Assembly (NCBI GenBank): GCA_033391075.1
Contig: JAWPMV010000001.1
Span: 372,001-436,000 of the forward strand
DNA: 64,000 nucleotides
Direction of reading: 5' to 3'
Origin: Bacteroidia bacterium
GTDB taxonomy: Bacteria; Bacteroidota; Bacteroidia; J057
In this document: piece after piece, positions 25,487 through 34,559 of the stretch
How the letters are laid out: each line of letters begins with the position of its first letter
How positions within the stretch are numbered: position 1 is the first letter of the stretch
Notes under the pieces: model-generated
Told to the model about the DNA's origin: nothing
What the model saw: the letters and a program-made list of their open reading frames with translations, nothing else
The model's database searches: none
Made by a program: the position numbers and the translations under genes

Positions 25487-26605
25487 TTACCCCATTACTT
25501 CCTTCAAGGCCTTTCCAAATTTCTCGACATCTTCCATTCTACCTGTACTGATTCTACACCAATCGGTAAGAGGCGGGAAAGGCCTACCGATGATGACATC
25601 TTTGGCTCTCATTTCCTGCATAAGTCCGCCAATCTCTCTTCCGGTATGGAAGAACACAAAATTGGTGTGTGAGGGTACGTACCTTAGACCCAAATCATCG
25701 AGTACGGAATAAATATGCTTTTTCGCCGCTGTATTCTTCTCCAGACTCATCTTGTAAAAGTCTGGATCCTTCAAGGCTGTCATAGCTCCTATATTCGCCA
25801 TCATATTGCACTTGGCCATGACGTTTACCCGTACCCGCTCGGCGATATCTGGGCGAGCGATCAGGTATCCTACCCGCAGACCGGCAAGTCCATAAACTTT
25901 GGAGAAGGTTCGGGATACAATGACATTTTTCCCTTTTTTCACCATCTCGATCATAGAGGGATAATTCGGCTCGGTTATGAAATCGTAATAAGCCTCGTCT
26001 GAGAAAAGGGTGGTTCTGTCGGAAACCGTATTGGCAAAGTCCATCAACTGATCTTTCGGGACCAGGGTTCCAGTAGGATTGTTGGGATTGCAGAGAAATA
26101 CCAAGGAGGTTTGGTTGTTGATCCTACGCTCCATTTCCTCTAAATCATGTCCCATATCTTTGGTAACGGGAACGCGATTGATATAGGCACCGGATTGCTC
26201 GGCATAGGTAAGCAGTGATTTGTATACGGGATCTGCTGTAATGATTTCTCCTCCATGCATACCGAAAGTTAATCCGGTAGCTTTCAGCCCTTCTGTGGAA
26301 CCTGCAGCCATGACTACATGCGCCCTGCTTACCCCTTCTTTTTTGGCTACCATTTCTGCCAATTCATTCATTTTTCCGTAGGGATAGCGGCATCCCAGGT
26401 CAAAGTTGTCAATCATAGCCTGGCGAACCTTTGGAGAAGGCCCAAAGGGATTTTCATTGGCATTGAGTTTGGCGATAGGAGAAGTGGAGGGTCCGGGAAC
26501 AAATAGGTCTGAGTTTCCGGCAAAAACTTCGGCTGGGGTAAGTACTGCAGCCAGTCCGGCCATTCCCCCCATACGGAACCAGTTTCTGCGATTTATTTTT
26601 TTCAT
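25487..26605 (-). CDS. Histidinol-phosphate aminotransferase-like PLP enzyme with Tat signal
   Basis: 372 residues of a fold type I class I/II aminotransferase closest to HisC. LNANENPFGPSP (substrate and cofactor entry), FLCNPNNPTGTLV, DEAYYDF and the PLP-binding Lys in SRTFSKVYGLAGLRVGY (about 233) are all present, so the enzyme should be active. The odd feature is the N-terminus: MKKINRRNWFRMGGMAGLAAVL, a twin-arginine signal with RRNWF, followed by AEVFAG where cleavage would fall. It is therefore probably exported folded with its PLP cofactor, unlike biosynthetic HisC. No his genes are nearby. A periplasmic aminotransferase could act on peptidoglycan-derived or imported amino acids; that is inference. 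Confidence 0.88.
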   Translation of the reverse strand: MKKINRRNWFRMGGMAGLAAVLTPAEVFAGNSDLFVPGPSTSPIAKLNANENPFGPSPKVRQAMIDNFDLGCRYPYGKMNELAEMVAKKEGVSRAHVVMAAGSTEGLKATGLTFGMHGGEIITADPVYKSLLTYAEQSGAYINRVPVTKDMGHDLEEMERRINNQTSLVFLCNPNNPTGTLVPKDQLMDFANTVSDRTTLFSDEAYYDFITEPNYPSMIEMVKKGKNVIVSRTFSKVYGLAGLRVGYLIARPDIAERVRVNVMAKCNMMANIGAMTALKDPDFYKMSLEKNTAAKKHIYSVLDDLGLRYVPSHTNFVFFHTGREIGGLMQEMRAKDVIIGRPFPPLTDWCRISTGRMEDVEKFGKALKEVMG

Positions 26606-26667
26606 AGCAATAGTTTTTAATTTTAGGATAGGAGAAATTACGAAGAAAATAGATATGCCTAAAGCGT

Positions 26668-26775
26668 TTAGATGTGTTAGGGTATTAGTGTATTAGAGAT
26701 TCCTAATAGGAATATAGCCAAGGGCTCTGCGATTTTTGACTCCATCTTTTTCTAAAAAAAATGGAAAACAACCCT
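26668..26775. repeat. Dispersed intergenic repeat, copy related to the one at 35.5 kb
   Basis: A GTGTTAGGGTATTAGTGTATT motif block is followed by GGGCTCTGCGATTTTTGAC and a poly-T/poly-A inverted repeat (CCATCTTTTT...AAAAAAATGG). The same succession (GTGTTAGGG words, then GGGCTCTGCGCTTTTTTG, then CTTTTTTCTAAAAAAAG) occurs at 35541-35725. I read it as two diverged copies of one intergenic element. Confidence 0.55.
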
Positions 26776-26810
26776 AAAACCACAATACTTAATGCAATAG
26801 AAAAGCCCAC

Positions 26811-27155
26811 ATGAATATCAATAAAATTGGAATTGCGCTCATAGGAATACTTGCTCTCTGCATCGGTATATACTTCTACCTGGAACGAGACATGTTGGGA
26901 TTTCCGGATGGGCATATGAGTTCCCGGGAAGAAAATCTGAATGTGATGTATCTGTCCTATATTGGAGTGGCTGCCGTATTATGTGTCAGGGCATCTTTAA
27001 TTTTCTTTTTGCCGAAAGGACCTATTGGGAAACGAGAAGTCATGGGCTTGTTGATTCCGTTCATGCTGTTTCTGCTATTTATTTTCCTCTATGATCAATT
27101 ATATTTGACTATGCCTGATCCGGAAATAGGCTTGGTTTTGAACCTTTCTTTTTAA
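26811..27155 (+). CDS. Small three-helix membrane protein
   Basis: 114 residues: helix one IGIALIGILALCIGIYFYL near the N-terminus, a short charged loop with DGHMSSREENLNV, helix two YIGVAAVLCVRASLIFFL, helix three VMGLLIPFMLFLLFIFLY. The ATG at 26811 is well placed before the first helix. No recognisable family. It is followed at 30 bases by another small gene and may start the operon that runs to 29477. Confidence 0.65.
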   Translation: MNINKIGIALIGILALCIGIYFYLERDMLGFPDGHMSSREENLNVMYLSYIGVAAVLCVRASLIFFLPKGPIGKREVMGLLIPFMLFLLFIFLYDQLYLTMPDPEIGLVLNLSF

Positions 27156-27185
27156 TTAGCGTCCTTCAAGCAAAAGATTTTATAT

Positions 27186-27431
27186 ATGGCAACCATAGTA
27201 GAACACAAAGAAACCCAAATGCGCTTTGTTTTATTGGGAACGGGATTTGGCATGTATAGGGCTAAGGCTCCTAATATGTTTTTTGGAAATTTGCTGCCTG
27301 AAACAGAAAAAGGTTTCGAGCAAGTCATCTGTGCCTGTAAGCCCAATGGTGAAATTCTGTGGTTGAGAGCCAAAGATGTTAAAGTGATTAGCATAGATGG
27401 AAAATCTCCGGATCAGGTATTTCATTTCTAA
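27186..27431 (+). CDS. Conserved-looking hypothetical protein, 81 residues
   Basis: Soluble, 81 residues, starting ATG at 27186. A small beta-rich protein (TQMRFVLLGTGFGMYRA, EQVICACKPNGEILWLRA, DVKVISIDGKSP), ending with QVFHF. It has the codon use of its neighbours and a clear start, and lies 9 bases before the acetyltransferase gene. I do not recognise the family. It is the first of four tightly spaced plus-strand genes. Confidence 0.65.
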   Translation: MATIVEHKETQMRFVLLGTGFGMYRAKAPNMFFGNLLPETEKGFEQVICACKPNGEILWLRAKDVKVISIDGKSPDQVFHF

Positions 27432-27440
27432 TCGCGTAAA

Positions 27441-28367
27441 ATGTTTTTAGAAGAAAAACTGGATCGACTCAAGGAAATCCTTTCTCCGGATGATTTGCGG
27501 ATTCCTTTCAACGAATTTTATCCTATAAAAAGCAGAATTGAAGCTGCTTTCATGAGTTTTGAAAATCCCAATTTTCACCTCAATGGTTGGAAGGAAAGAT
27601 TGAAGAACTATGAGCTTCACAACTTCAATAAGGAGACTTTCGATTTTCTTGCAGAAAAATTGCCAGCTGCAGAGCGCTATTGGTGGGTGTTTATGGAAGA
27701 CCCTCAATATGCCATGAGCCGACATATGCTTTTTGATGCCAGCCAAAAAGGAGGAGAACATTTGTCCTATTTATTTCATGACTCTCCCATATTTATTGTT
27801 GATAAAAAATACCGATGGCTGTTGATGATCGATAGGCGAGAGAAGTATTATTGGGAGAAAGAAACGAAGGAAAAATTTCCCCAAATATCCTCAAAGGATT
27901 TGATCCTGAATGAAATGAACTTCCTTGATGCCCAGGCCTATTCCGATATCCTATCAGAGCCGGAGACCTGGCATTATCTGACAGAATCAGGACCTGTGGA
28001 TCTGAAAGCGGCTGAAGAAAAAATTGAACGCAATAGCACGTTTGCCAAAGAGGGCAAGGCATTTTATTGGGCGATTCGGGACCACAGGTATCAGTTTTTA
28101 GGATACATAGCTGTCTTTCATCTAAATGAGGAAAGAGCTGCAATCAGTTATGGCATACATCCGGATTTTCGTAGAAAAACTTTTGCCTCTAAAGCCCTGA
28201 AATTGATATTGAAGTGGGAGGGCTTGGCAGAAAAAGAACTGGAATTGGCTACTCACCTGGATAATGAAGCTTCCTACCAGCTTCTTACAAAAATGGGCCT
28301 TAGCTATCAGGGGATTTTAGCAAGACCTCAGGGCAGTCGACACGTTTTTATCAGAAAGAAAGGATAA
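27441..28367 (+). CDS. GNAT-family acetyltransferase with unknown N-terminal domain
   Basis: 308 residues. The C-terminal half (about 150-305) is a GNAT fold of the ribosomal-protein-acetyltransferase type: FLDAQAYSDILSEPETWHYL, FYWAIRDHRYQFLGYIAVFH, SYGIHPDFRRKTFASKALKL, where the RRKTFAS bend corresponds to the acetyl-CoA pyrophosphate loop, and NEASYQLLTKMGLSYQG. The N-terminal 150 residues (MFLEEKLDRLKEILSPDDLR, ERYWWVFMEDPQYAMSRHML) form an extra domain I do not recognise. It ends 2 bases before the next gene. Substrate unknown. Confidence 0.8.
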   Translation: MFLEEKLDRLKEILSPDDLRIPFNEFYPIKSRIEAAFMSFENPNFHLNGWKERLKNYELHNFNKETFDFLAEKLPAAERYWWVFMEDPQYAMSRHMLFDASQKGGEHLSYLFHDSPIFIVDKKYRWLLMIDRREKYYWEKETKEKFPQISSKDLILNEMNFLDAQAYSDILSEPETWHYLTESGPVDLKAAEEKIERNSTFAKEGKAFYWAIRDHRYQFLGYIAVFHLNEERAAISYGIHPDFRRKTFASKALKLILKWEGLAEKELELATHLDNEASYQLLTKMGLSYQGILARPQGSRHVFIRKKG

Positions 28368-28369
28368 AT

Positions 28370-28891
28370 ATGGCAAGTAGTTGCATAGAATTTGAGCAAA
28401 AGGAATATTGGGTGAGGGATGCTGTGCTTGAAAGCTGGCAAATTGCTTTGGTAGATGAAATCAAGGAAAGAGCTTTGGGAGAAAGCTGGATACTCGCTTT
28501 TCAAAAAGAACTAGCTGTTCAGGCAATCCCTATCATAATCGGCGGAATGGATATGTGTCTGGACGAATTCTTAATTAGTCCAGATCGAAAGCAGCAATGC
28601 AAGGAATGGATACAGGCCATCATTGAAAAGATGAGAAGGGATGCAGACTATGTAAGCGGAACGCATTTTGAAAAACTCCGTAGGCAGGCTCTTCAATTAT
28701 TGCGAGATCGGGGCGAAATTAAGCCTGCCACGGAAAAGGAGTTTGAAAAAATGGTTCAAGCTTCTCGATGGGCCGAGTCAAATCTTGTGGGCTATCAGGA
28801 AAGATACATTCAGTTTTTTCAGGCTTTGATTGGGATCATTGAACAGCAGGACATGGATTTTCCCTATTGTTACACAGCTAGGAATACATAA
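28370..28891 (+). CDS. Hypothetical helical protein, 173 residues
   Basis: Mostly alpha-helical and acidic/basic mixed, without signal peptide. Notable parts are KEYWVRDAVLESWQIALVDEI near the start and MDMCLDEFLISPDRKQQCKEW in the middle. Spacing of 2 bases before and 1 base after places it firmly in an operon with the GNAT protein and the next hypothetical. I do not recognise a family. Confidence 0.65.
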   Translation: MASSCIEFEQKEYWVRDAVLESWQIALVDEIKERALGESWILAFQKELAVQAIPIIIGGMDMCLDEFLISPDRKQQCKEWIQAIIEKMRRDADYVSGTHFEKLRRQALQLLRDRGEIKPATEKEFEKMVQASRWAESNLVGYQERYIQFFQALIGIIEQQDMDFPYCYTARNT

Positions 28892-28892
28892 T

Positions 28893-29477
28893 ATGAAGAT
28901 TACCCAATTAGGCCTTCCTGCATACGATCTGAATAAAGAGCCGGACTTCAATGTTATTGGTTTGCAGATAGAGGCAAAGATTGGGGAAAGCTTTCCGAAG
29001 CAATGCTTAGGCATGCGGGGCATAAGTTTGGCAGACCATCCGGGAAAAAGTGCAGAAGATATGCAGCACTTGATTTTGAAACATGGGACGGATCGCTATG
29101 ACCCCAATCGCAAAGGGGTACATCATGAGATGGATGAAAAGTTCGGGATAGAACTGCATATAGTCCCAATCAAATATGATGGTGAATTTCTCTGTCCTCA
29201 TTATCAAGGCAAGGCAAGAGAAGGACTTTCTGTTATAGGTAGTTTTCTGGAGGACTTTTATCTGGGAGCAAAAATAGATCGCGGCTATCCCCTTCGAATC
29301 GATCTCTTGCTTTTTTATGAACTGGATAAATTGGAGGTGGTACAGATGAAATGGTTAAAGGGAAGAGCTGTCCATACAAAGTTATACCTGGAGCCAAGGG
29401 ATAGTAGTTGTTTTCGCTTTAAAGAGCCCGAAAAAAAGCAAGAGGCTCTTGTGGGATTGATTCATCTGGGAAAATAG
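28893..29477 (+). CDS. Hypothetical protein, 194 residues
   Basis: Start chosen at ATG 28893 (MKITQLGLPAYDLNKEPDF), one base after the preceding stop; a longer frame from 28830 would overlap that gene by 60 bases. Soluble, no signal. The His- and acid-rich segment GVHHEMDEKFGIELHIVPIKYD and LCPHYQGKAREGLSVIGSF look like part of a compact enzyme or nuclease-like fold, but there is no motif I can name. Last gene of the 27186-29477 run. Confidence 0.65.
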   Translation: MKITQLGLPAYDLNKEPDFNVIGLQIEAKIGESFPKQCLGMRGISLADHPGKSAEDMQHLILKHGTDRYDPNRKGVHHEMDEKFGIELHIVPIKYDGEFLCPHYQGKAREGLSVIGSFLEDFYLGAKIDRGYPLRIDLLLFYELDKLEVVQMKWLKGRAVHTKLYLEPRDSSCFRFKEPEKKQEALVGLIHLGK

Positions 29478-29496
29478 AACTGGAATAGAAAATTGA

Positions 29497-29528
29497 TTTG
29501 TTCAGCCTTGATTTTTTGTGTTAAATTG
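29497..29528 (+). promoter_or_regulatory. Candidate promoter before the transglutaminase-like operon
   Basis: TTTG (29497-29500), a 21-base spacer, and TAAATTG (29522-29528), which matches the Bacteroidota TTTG / TAnnTTTG architecture except for one missing T. It lies 25 bases ahead of the ATG at 29553. Confidence 0.35.
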
Positions 29529-29552
29529 AAATAACAACCATAGCAAATATAT

Positions 29553-31481
29553 ATGAGGACGTATCTCGTTCCCTTTCTCTTCTTTTATCTGATTTTCTTG
29601 CCTGTTTGTTTTTCCCAGAAAGTTGAAAATGTTTCTGAGGAAGACATTGCCCTGGCCAAACAATTGAAAGAAAGCTATCCGGAAGAAGATCTGGCTTGCC
29701 TCTCTTGCAAATTGGATTTTGAGTTTGATTACAATGAAGAGAAAGGACATATAGGGGTAATGGAAAAAGCCCGGAAATCGCTCATTTCAATTTCCCAGAA
29801 TACCGAATTCTATTCTACTCATTTCTACAATGAACAATCCCGAATCCCCCAGATTTGGGTTAGGAATAAGGGCGGCAAACTTCAGTCCATAGAAAAAAAG
29901 GATGAATACTATCAAAGCTCCGAATACTTTTATTCGGATGCCCGACTCATCTACTTTCAAGTGCCTTTTAGTATATCGGGAAGTATCCGGGAAATAAACT
30001 ATGAGAAAGAATACTATGATGTAAAATACTTCACCTCTGTGTACTTCCATGAACGCTATCCTACTAAGCAAAAGCTTATCAGTTTTTCCATACCGGACTG
30101 GATGGAGGTAGAATTGAGGGAAATGAATTTTGACGGCTTCGATATTCAGAAATCCGTTGAAAAAGATGAGAAGAAAGCCTTGCGTATCTATACCTATGAA
30201 TTGAAGGATTTGGTAGGAATGGATCAGGAAAGCAATAGTCCGGGTCCCAGTTATGATTATCCCCACATCATCATTCAGGCAAAATCCTATGAGCTGAAGG
30301 GCGAAAGGATAAGGCTTTTTGAATCAGTGGATGATCTGTATGCCTGGTACCATAGCCTGACTGAGCTAATAGAGGATAATACGGATTCCTATCAGGCATT
30401 GGTACAGGAACTCATAGCGGGAAAAACTTCAGATGTAGAGAAAGCGAAAGCGATTTACTATTGGGTGCAGGATAATATCCGGTATGTAGCCTTTGAAGAT
30501 GGAATTGCTGGCTTCAAGCCGGATGAATCCCAGCAAGTCTATAGCAAAAGATATGGGGATTGTAAGGGCATGGCTAATCTGACCAAACGAATGTTGAAAC
30601 TGGCTGGATTTGATGCGAGATTGACCTGGTTGGGAACCCGAAGAATTGCATATGACTATAGTTTCCCAAGCCTGGCGGTAGACAATCATATGATCTGTAC
30701 CCTCATCCTGGATGGGAAGAAGTATTTTCTTGATCCGACTGAGAAATACAATCCTTTTTTCAACTATGCCGAAAGAATACAGGGAAGAGCGGTTATGATT
30801 GAAGATGGAGATGAGTATATCCTTGACAAAATTCCTTCTGCAGCTGCTGCCGAAAATGTCCAAAGTTATCAGAGCGAAGTCAAGCTGGAAGGAGAGCAAT
30901 TGATCTCTCAGGTGAAAAGGACTTATAAAGGCGAAAGTAAAAGCAGTTTATTATACCAAATCCATAATACAGAACAAGATGCCCTTGATAAGAGTCTCTA
31001 CTATTATTTGACTCGAGGGGAGAAAAATCTGGACGCAAAAAATATTTCAAACTCTTCTTTTGAAGAAATGGATCCTGACCTGAGCATAGAGTATGAATTG
31101 GTCCGGGATAATGCGGTTTCTGATTTTGGAGAAGAGATGTATGTAGAATTGGATTACTATAAACCTTTTAGCGATTTTCAACTAAAGGATCGCAAAACGG
31201 ATTACCTTTTTCCTCACAAGATCAGAATGGAAAGAGAGGTCGTTCTGCAAATCCCCGAGGGCTTTCAATTAGGAGATCTGGCTCAACCTATAGATAGGTC
31301 TTTCTCTGATTTTTCTTTTAAGGTGAAATACAAAAAAGAAGGTAATCAACTCATTTACTCAAATATCATAGAGATCGAAAAAGCGGTCCTGAAAACCGAG
31401 GAATTTGAGGAGTGGAACAAGTGCATAAAATCTCTGAATGAGTTTTACCAACAGCCCCTTACCCTGATCAAAAAGTCATAA
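29553..31481 (+). CDS. Exported DUF3857/transglutaminase-like protein, catalytically intact
   Basis: 642 residues. Signal peptide MRTYLVPFLFFYLIFLPVC ending at FSQ. The N-terminal beta domain is of DUF3857 type (about 40-260). A transglutaminase core follows (about 290-440): Cys in RYGDCKGMANLTKRML, His in LAVDNHMICTLIL, Asp in YFLDPTEKYNPFF, so the Cys-His-Asp triad is complete. The C-terminal third is a DUF3858-like beta domain. Proteins of this layout are periplasmic or surface-linked in Bacteroidota, and may cleave or cross-link peptides; the activity is unproven. A closely related but degenerate gene follows after 28 bases in the same direction. Confidence 0.82.
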   Translation: MRTYLVPFLFFYLIFLPVCFSQKVENVSEEDIALAKQLKESYPEEDLACLSCKLDFEFDYNEEKGHIGVMEKARKSLISISQNTEFYSTHFYNEQSRIPQIWVRNKGGKLQSIEKKDEYYQSSEYFYSDARLIYFQVPFSISGSIREINYEKEYYDVKYFTSVYFHERYPTKQKLISFSIPDWMEVELREMNFDGFDIQKSVEKDEKKALRIYTYELKDLVGMDQESNSPGPSYDYPHIIIQAKSYELKGERIRLFESVDDLYAWYHSLTELIEDNTDSYQALVQELIAGKTSDVEKAKAIYYWVQDNIRYVAFEDGIAGFKPDESQQVYSKRYGDCKGMANLTKRMLKLAGFDARLTWLGTRRIAYDYSFPSLAVDNHMICTLILDGKKYFLDPTEKYNPFFNYAERIQGRAVMIEDGDEYILDKIPSAAAAENVQSYQSEVKLEGEQLISQVKRTYKGESKSSLLYQIHNTEQDALDKSLYYYLTRGEKNLDAKNISNSSFEEMDPDLSIEYELVRDNAVSDFGEEMYVELDYYKPFSDFQLKDRKTDYLFPHKIRMEREVVLQIPEGFQLGDLAQPIDRSFSDFSFKVKYKKEGNQLIYSNIIEIEKAVLKTEEFEEWNKCIKSLNEFYQQPLTLIKKS

Positions 31482-31509
31482 TTAACCCCGCACACCAAAG
31501 CCAATATAT

Positions 31510-33699
31510 ATGATGATCTTTAAAAGATCCCTGATTTTCTTCCTGTTTATTTCCTTGCTAACAGGTCTTTCTGCTCAGAAAAAGCTGACTCCTGAATATG
31601 TAGAGAGCTATTTTTGGGGAAGTGAAGATCCCATGCCCAAGGGCTTGACTGTTCCGGAAAAATGGAAAAACGAATCTGCAGTCATTCTTTTTCAAGAGTA
31701 TAATTTCAAATTTGAAAACTCTGGCAAAAAGGTAAACCAGGTGGAGGCACTTAGGAGGAGAATCAAATTGCAGGACAAGGCTGCAGTTGACCAATATTCA
31801 GAATTCTCTTATCAGGAAAAGTTTGATGTGAGTTCGAATTGGAACAAAAGGGTTGAAAAAGTTTTTGCAGGATTCAAGATCATAAAACCCAATGGAGAAG
31901 AGCAAATTGTAGATGTAAATACAGCAGTCAGAATTGAGGGGACGGAAGATTATCAACGGAAAATTGCTATACCGGGCCTGGAAGAAGGAGATATGATTGA
32001 TTATTATTTTTATTCTTTCAATCCCTCGATTTATCAAAGTATGCATGCTTTTGATCCTGTGTATACTCCTTTGAGTGGAGAATATCCGATCAAGGAACAA
32101 AGAATCACCTTTGAAGTAGAACGAAAGTTTTTTGTTGCCTTCAATTCTTATCATGATGCTCCCGAACTCAAGCTTGTGAGTGGACCGAAAGATAAACTGG
32201 ATAGATACAGTCTGGTCGATAAAGATCGGGACAAGATAGAGACAACCCGATGGTTCTATCCCTATCGGGTCTTACCCAGCATCAAGTTTCAGGTGACTTT
32301 TGCTCGCAGCAATTTTGAACTCTACCAGCTGAAAGCAAATCTAAAAGCTGGAGAAACGATAAAGAAAGAGATCGATGGAAAGGAAGTTATGGATGCTTAT
32401 GAGTATAATTTCGTTCCGGGAAAATTTGAGAACAAAAAACTGGCTGCCTATCTCGCAAAGAAAAATCTATCTCTGGAAAAGGATAAGCTAAAAACACTAG
32501 AGGCAGTTTTCAATTATCTACGGACTACTCAACAAGTCTATGCTTCTGAATTGAGAGCTGTGAATCAGGCTGGAGGATTAAAGGCTTCGGATAGTTATGC
32601 TATGCAGTATGGAAGTAGCTATTTTAAAATATGTAAGGAGTATGCCAGCTATCTTAAAACCAATAAGATTGATTTTCAATTATTGATCGGGGTTCCTCGG
32701 CATTATGGGGAAATTCAGGAAGTCCTCTTTTTTCAGGAGCTTTTCATTTTGCTATACATCCCCGAATTTGAAATGTATGTAGCACCCGTAAGTGAACATG
32801 CGCCTTTGGCATCCTATCCCGCTTTTATGGAAGGAGTCGAGACCTATACCATTCCCTTTGCCAGGCGAAAAAGTTCCCTCATAAAAAATCATTTTGTCGT
32901 TTTGAGTGGCCATGAGGACAATAGTACTTTTCAGAGATCTGTAATAGAGATTGGAGAGGATATGAATAGTTTATCGATAAAAAGGGTAAACACCAGTTGG
33001 GGGCATCTAAAGACCGATGAGCAAAATCGTTATCTCGTCCTTTCGGATATTTTAAGCGAGGATTATGCAGAAATAGGGAAGGCTAAATACCTGGACGAAG
33101 TCAAACTGAAAAAAGATCTGAGTAGTCAGGCAAAACTCAAATTCAAAGCCAATGCAGAAGAAGAACTGGAAGCTCAAAAAGAACTATTCAAGGCTACTCT
33201 GGAGGATGAATTAGATTTGGAAGTGCCGGATTATCTTAGCTATGAGATTACTTCAACCGGAAGGAAAACAGCTAATGAAGCCTTCTCTTATAAGGAGTCT
33301 TTTCTGATCAAGGAAGACCTTATCCAAAAAGCAGGACCCAATCTCATTCTGGAAATAGGGAGATTCATTGGAGGACAGGTAGCACTCGAGAAAGAAGAAA
33401 TTGATCGGACAGAGGATGTGTATCTGGACCATGCACGTAGTTTTGATAATGAGATCGTCCTGAGCATTCCGGAAGGATATAAGGTAGTCGGGCTGGACAA
33501 ATTGACCTATAATATTGAAAATGAAAGCGGAGGATTTGTGAGTAGTGCCAAAGTAGAAGGCGGAAAATTATTGATCAATACAAAAAAGTTCTATAAGCAT
33601 ACTTTTGAGGAAGCTAAAGATTGGCCTTTGATGGTGGAGTTTTTGGAAGCTGCTTACAAATTTTCGCAAGAAAAGGTCTTGCTGAAGAAAGCATCCTGA
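31510..33699 (+). CDS. Exported DUF3857/transglutaminase-like protein with degenerate active site
   Basis: 729 residues. Signal peptide MMIFKRSLIFFLFISLLTGL with cleavage after LSAQ. It has the same layout as the preceding protein, a DUF3857-like N-terminal domain (VEALRRRIKLQDKAAVDQYS, IPGLEEGDMIDYYFYSF) and a transglutaminase-like middle part. In place of YGDCKG it has YGSSYFKICKEYASYL, in place of the DNH histidine QELFILLYI, and in place of the LDPTEK aspartate YVAPVSEH. The Cys may survive, but the His and Asp do not, so I predict no catalysis. It probably serves as a binding or structural partner of the first protein. Start is the first of two consecutive ATG codons at 31510. The kinase gene begins one base after its stop. 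Confidence 0.8.
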   Translation: MMIFKRSLIFFLFISLLTGLSAQKKLTPEYVESYFWGSEDPMPKGLTVPEKWKNESAVILFQEYNFKFENSGKKVNQVEALRRRIKLQDKAAVDQYSEFSYQEKFDVSSNWNKRVEKVFAGFKIIKPNGEEQIVDVNTAVRIEGTEDYQRKIAIPGLEEGDMIDYYFYSFNPSIYQSMHAFDPVYTPLSGEYPIKEQRITFEVERKFFVAFNSYHDAPELKLVSGPKDKLDRYSLVDKDRDKIETTRWFYPYRVLPSIKFQVTFARSNFELYQLKANLKAGETIKKEIDGKEVMDAYEYNFVPGKFENKKLAAYLAKKNLSLEKDKLKTLEAVFNYLRTTQQVYASELRAVNQAGGLKASDSYAMQYGSSYFKICKEYASYLKTNKIDFQLLIGVPRHYGEIQEVLFFQELFILLYIPEFEMYVAPVSEHAPLASYPAFMEGVETYTIPFARRKSSLIKNHFVVLSGHEDNSTFQRSVIEIGEDMNSLSIKRVNTSWGHLKTDEQNRYLVLSDILSEDYAEIGKAKYLDEVKLKKDLSSQAKLKFKANAEEELEAQKELFKATLEDELDLEVPDYLSYEITSTGRKTANEAFSYKESFLIKEDLIQKAGPNLILEIGRFIGGQVALEKEEIDRTEDVYLDHARSFDNEIVLSIPEGYKVVGLDKLTYNIENESGGFVSSAKVEGGKLLINTKKFYKHTFEEAKDWPLMVEFLEAAYKFSQEKVLLKKAS

Positions 33700-33700
33700 T

Positions 33701-34558
33701 ATGGATCTGAAAATCCCTTCATTCTTATCTGAACTGGCCCAAAGTCATGTGGAAGTAGCGGATTGGCTGGGAAAACTCCCTCACTATGTTGCTGAATTGA
33801 AGCAAGAATGGGAGCTGGAACTCGGTGAGGCATTCTCAACAGACGCGAGCTGCTCTTTTGTCGCTCCTGCAAAAAGAAAAGACGGATCAAGCGCGATTTT
33901 TAAACTGGGATTTCCCCATCTAGAGGCCTTACATGAGATTGATGGTTTGAGTTTTTTGCAGGAGAATGTGAGTGTGAAACTCTATGATTTCGATAAAGAG
34001 TATAATGCGCTCTTATTGGAGAAATGTGAGCCAGGAATGCATTTGAGGAATGAGCCGGAGGAAAAACAGGATGAAATTCTTGCTGAAATATTCCCACGAC
34101 TTTGGAATACCGATTTTTCAGCAGCTATCTTTCGGCCCCTCAAAGAAATGGTCGATCAATGGAATCAGGAAACGAAAGAAGCGCTCGCGACTTTCCCCGA
34201 CAAAGAATTGGCCCTCAAAGGCTGTAGGCTAAAAGATGAGTTGATCGAATCTACAAAGCGGCATCAGTTACTAGCTACCGATCTCCATGCCGGCAATGTG
34301 CTATCTGCCCAAAGAAAGCCCTGGTTGGTCATCGATGTCAAACCCTATGTCGGTGATCCACATTATGACCTTACGCAGCACTTACTCAATTGTATGGATA
34401 GGGTAGAGCTAAAAGGAAAAGAAGTAATTCAGAAGTTAGCAAAAGCCTGTAAATTGGAAGAAATCCGATTACAAAAGTGGTTCTATGCGAGACTAATTTC
34501 TGAGCAGGAAGGAGTGCATCAGAAACTTGCTCAAGAACTTTTCCCTGAATTTCAGTGA
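33701..34558 (+). CDS. APH(6)/hydroxyurea-kinase-like phosphotransferase
   Basis: 285 residues of the streptomycin 6-kinase/hydroxyurea resistance kinase family. ATP-binding start SCSFVAPAKRKDGSSAIFKLG, family block YNALLLEKCEPGMHLRNEP, catalytic loop LLATDLHAGNVLSA (the usual HGD is ATD, so the His is lost but the catalytic Asp and the Asn remain), and metal-binding Asp in WLVIDVKPYVGDPHYDLTQH. It may phosphorylate an aminoglycoside or, more likely in this chromosomal setting, an endogenous alcohol. Its start is one base after the previous stop and the next gene begins one base after its own, so it is embedded in this operon. Confidence 0.82.
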   Translation: MDLKIPSFLSELAQSHVEVADWLGKLPHYVAELKQEWELELGEAFSTDASCSFVAPAKRKDGSSAIFKLGFPHLEALHEIDGLSFLQENVSVKLYDFDKEYNALLLEKCEPGMHLRNEPEEKQDEILAEIFPRLWNTDFSAAIFRPLKEMVDQWNQETKEALATFPDKELALKGCRLKDELIESTKRHQLLATDLHAGNVLSAQRKPWLVIDVKPYVGDPHYDLTQHLLNCMDRVELKGKEVIQKLAKACKLEEIRLQKWFYARLISEQEGVHQKLAQELFPEFQ

Positions 34559-34559
34559 T

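Noticed and set aside
26703-26915. Minus-strand frame of 70 codons across the intergenic repeat
   Set aside because: Its C-terminal half is the translated repeat (FFRKRWSQKSQSPW) and its N-terminal half mirrors the membrane protein gene.
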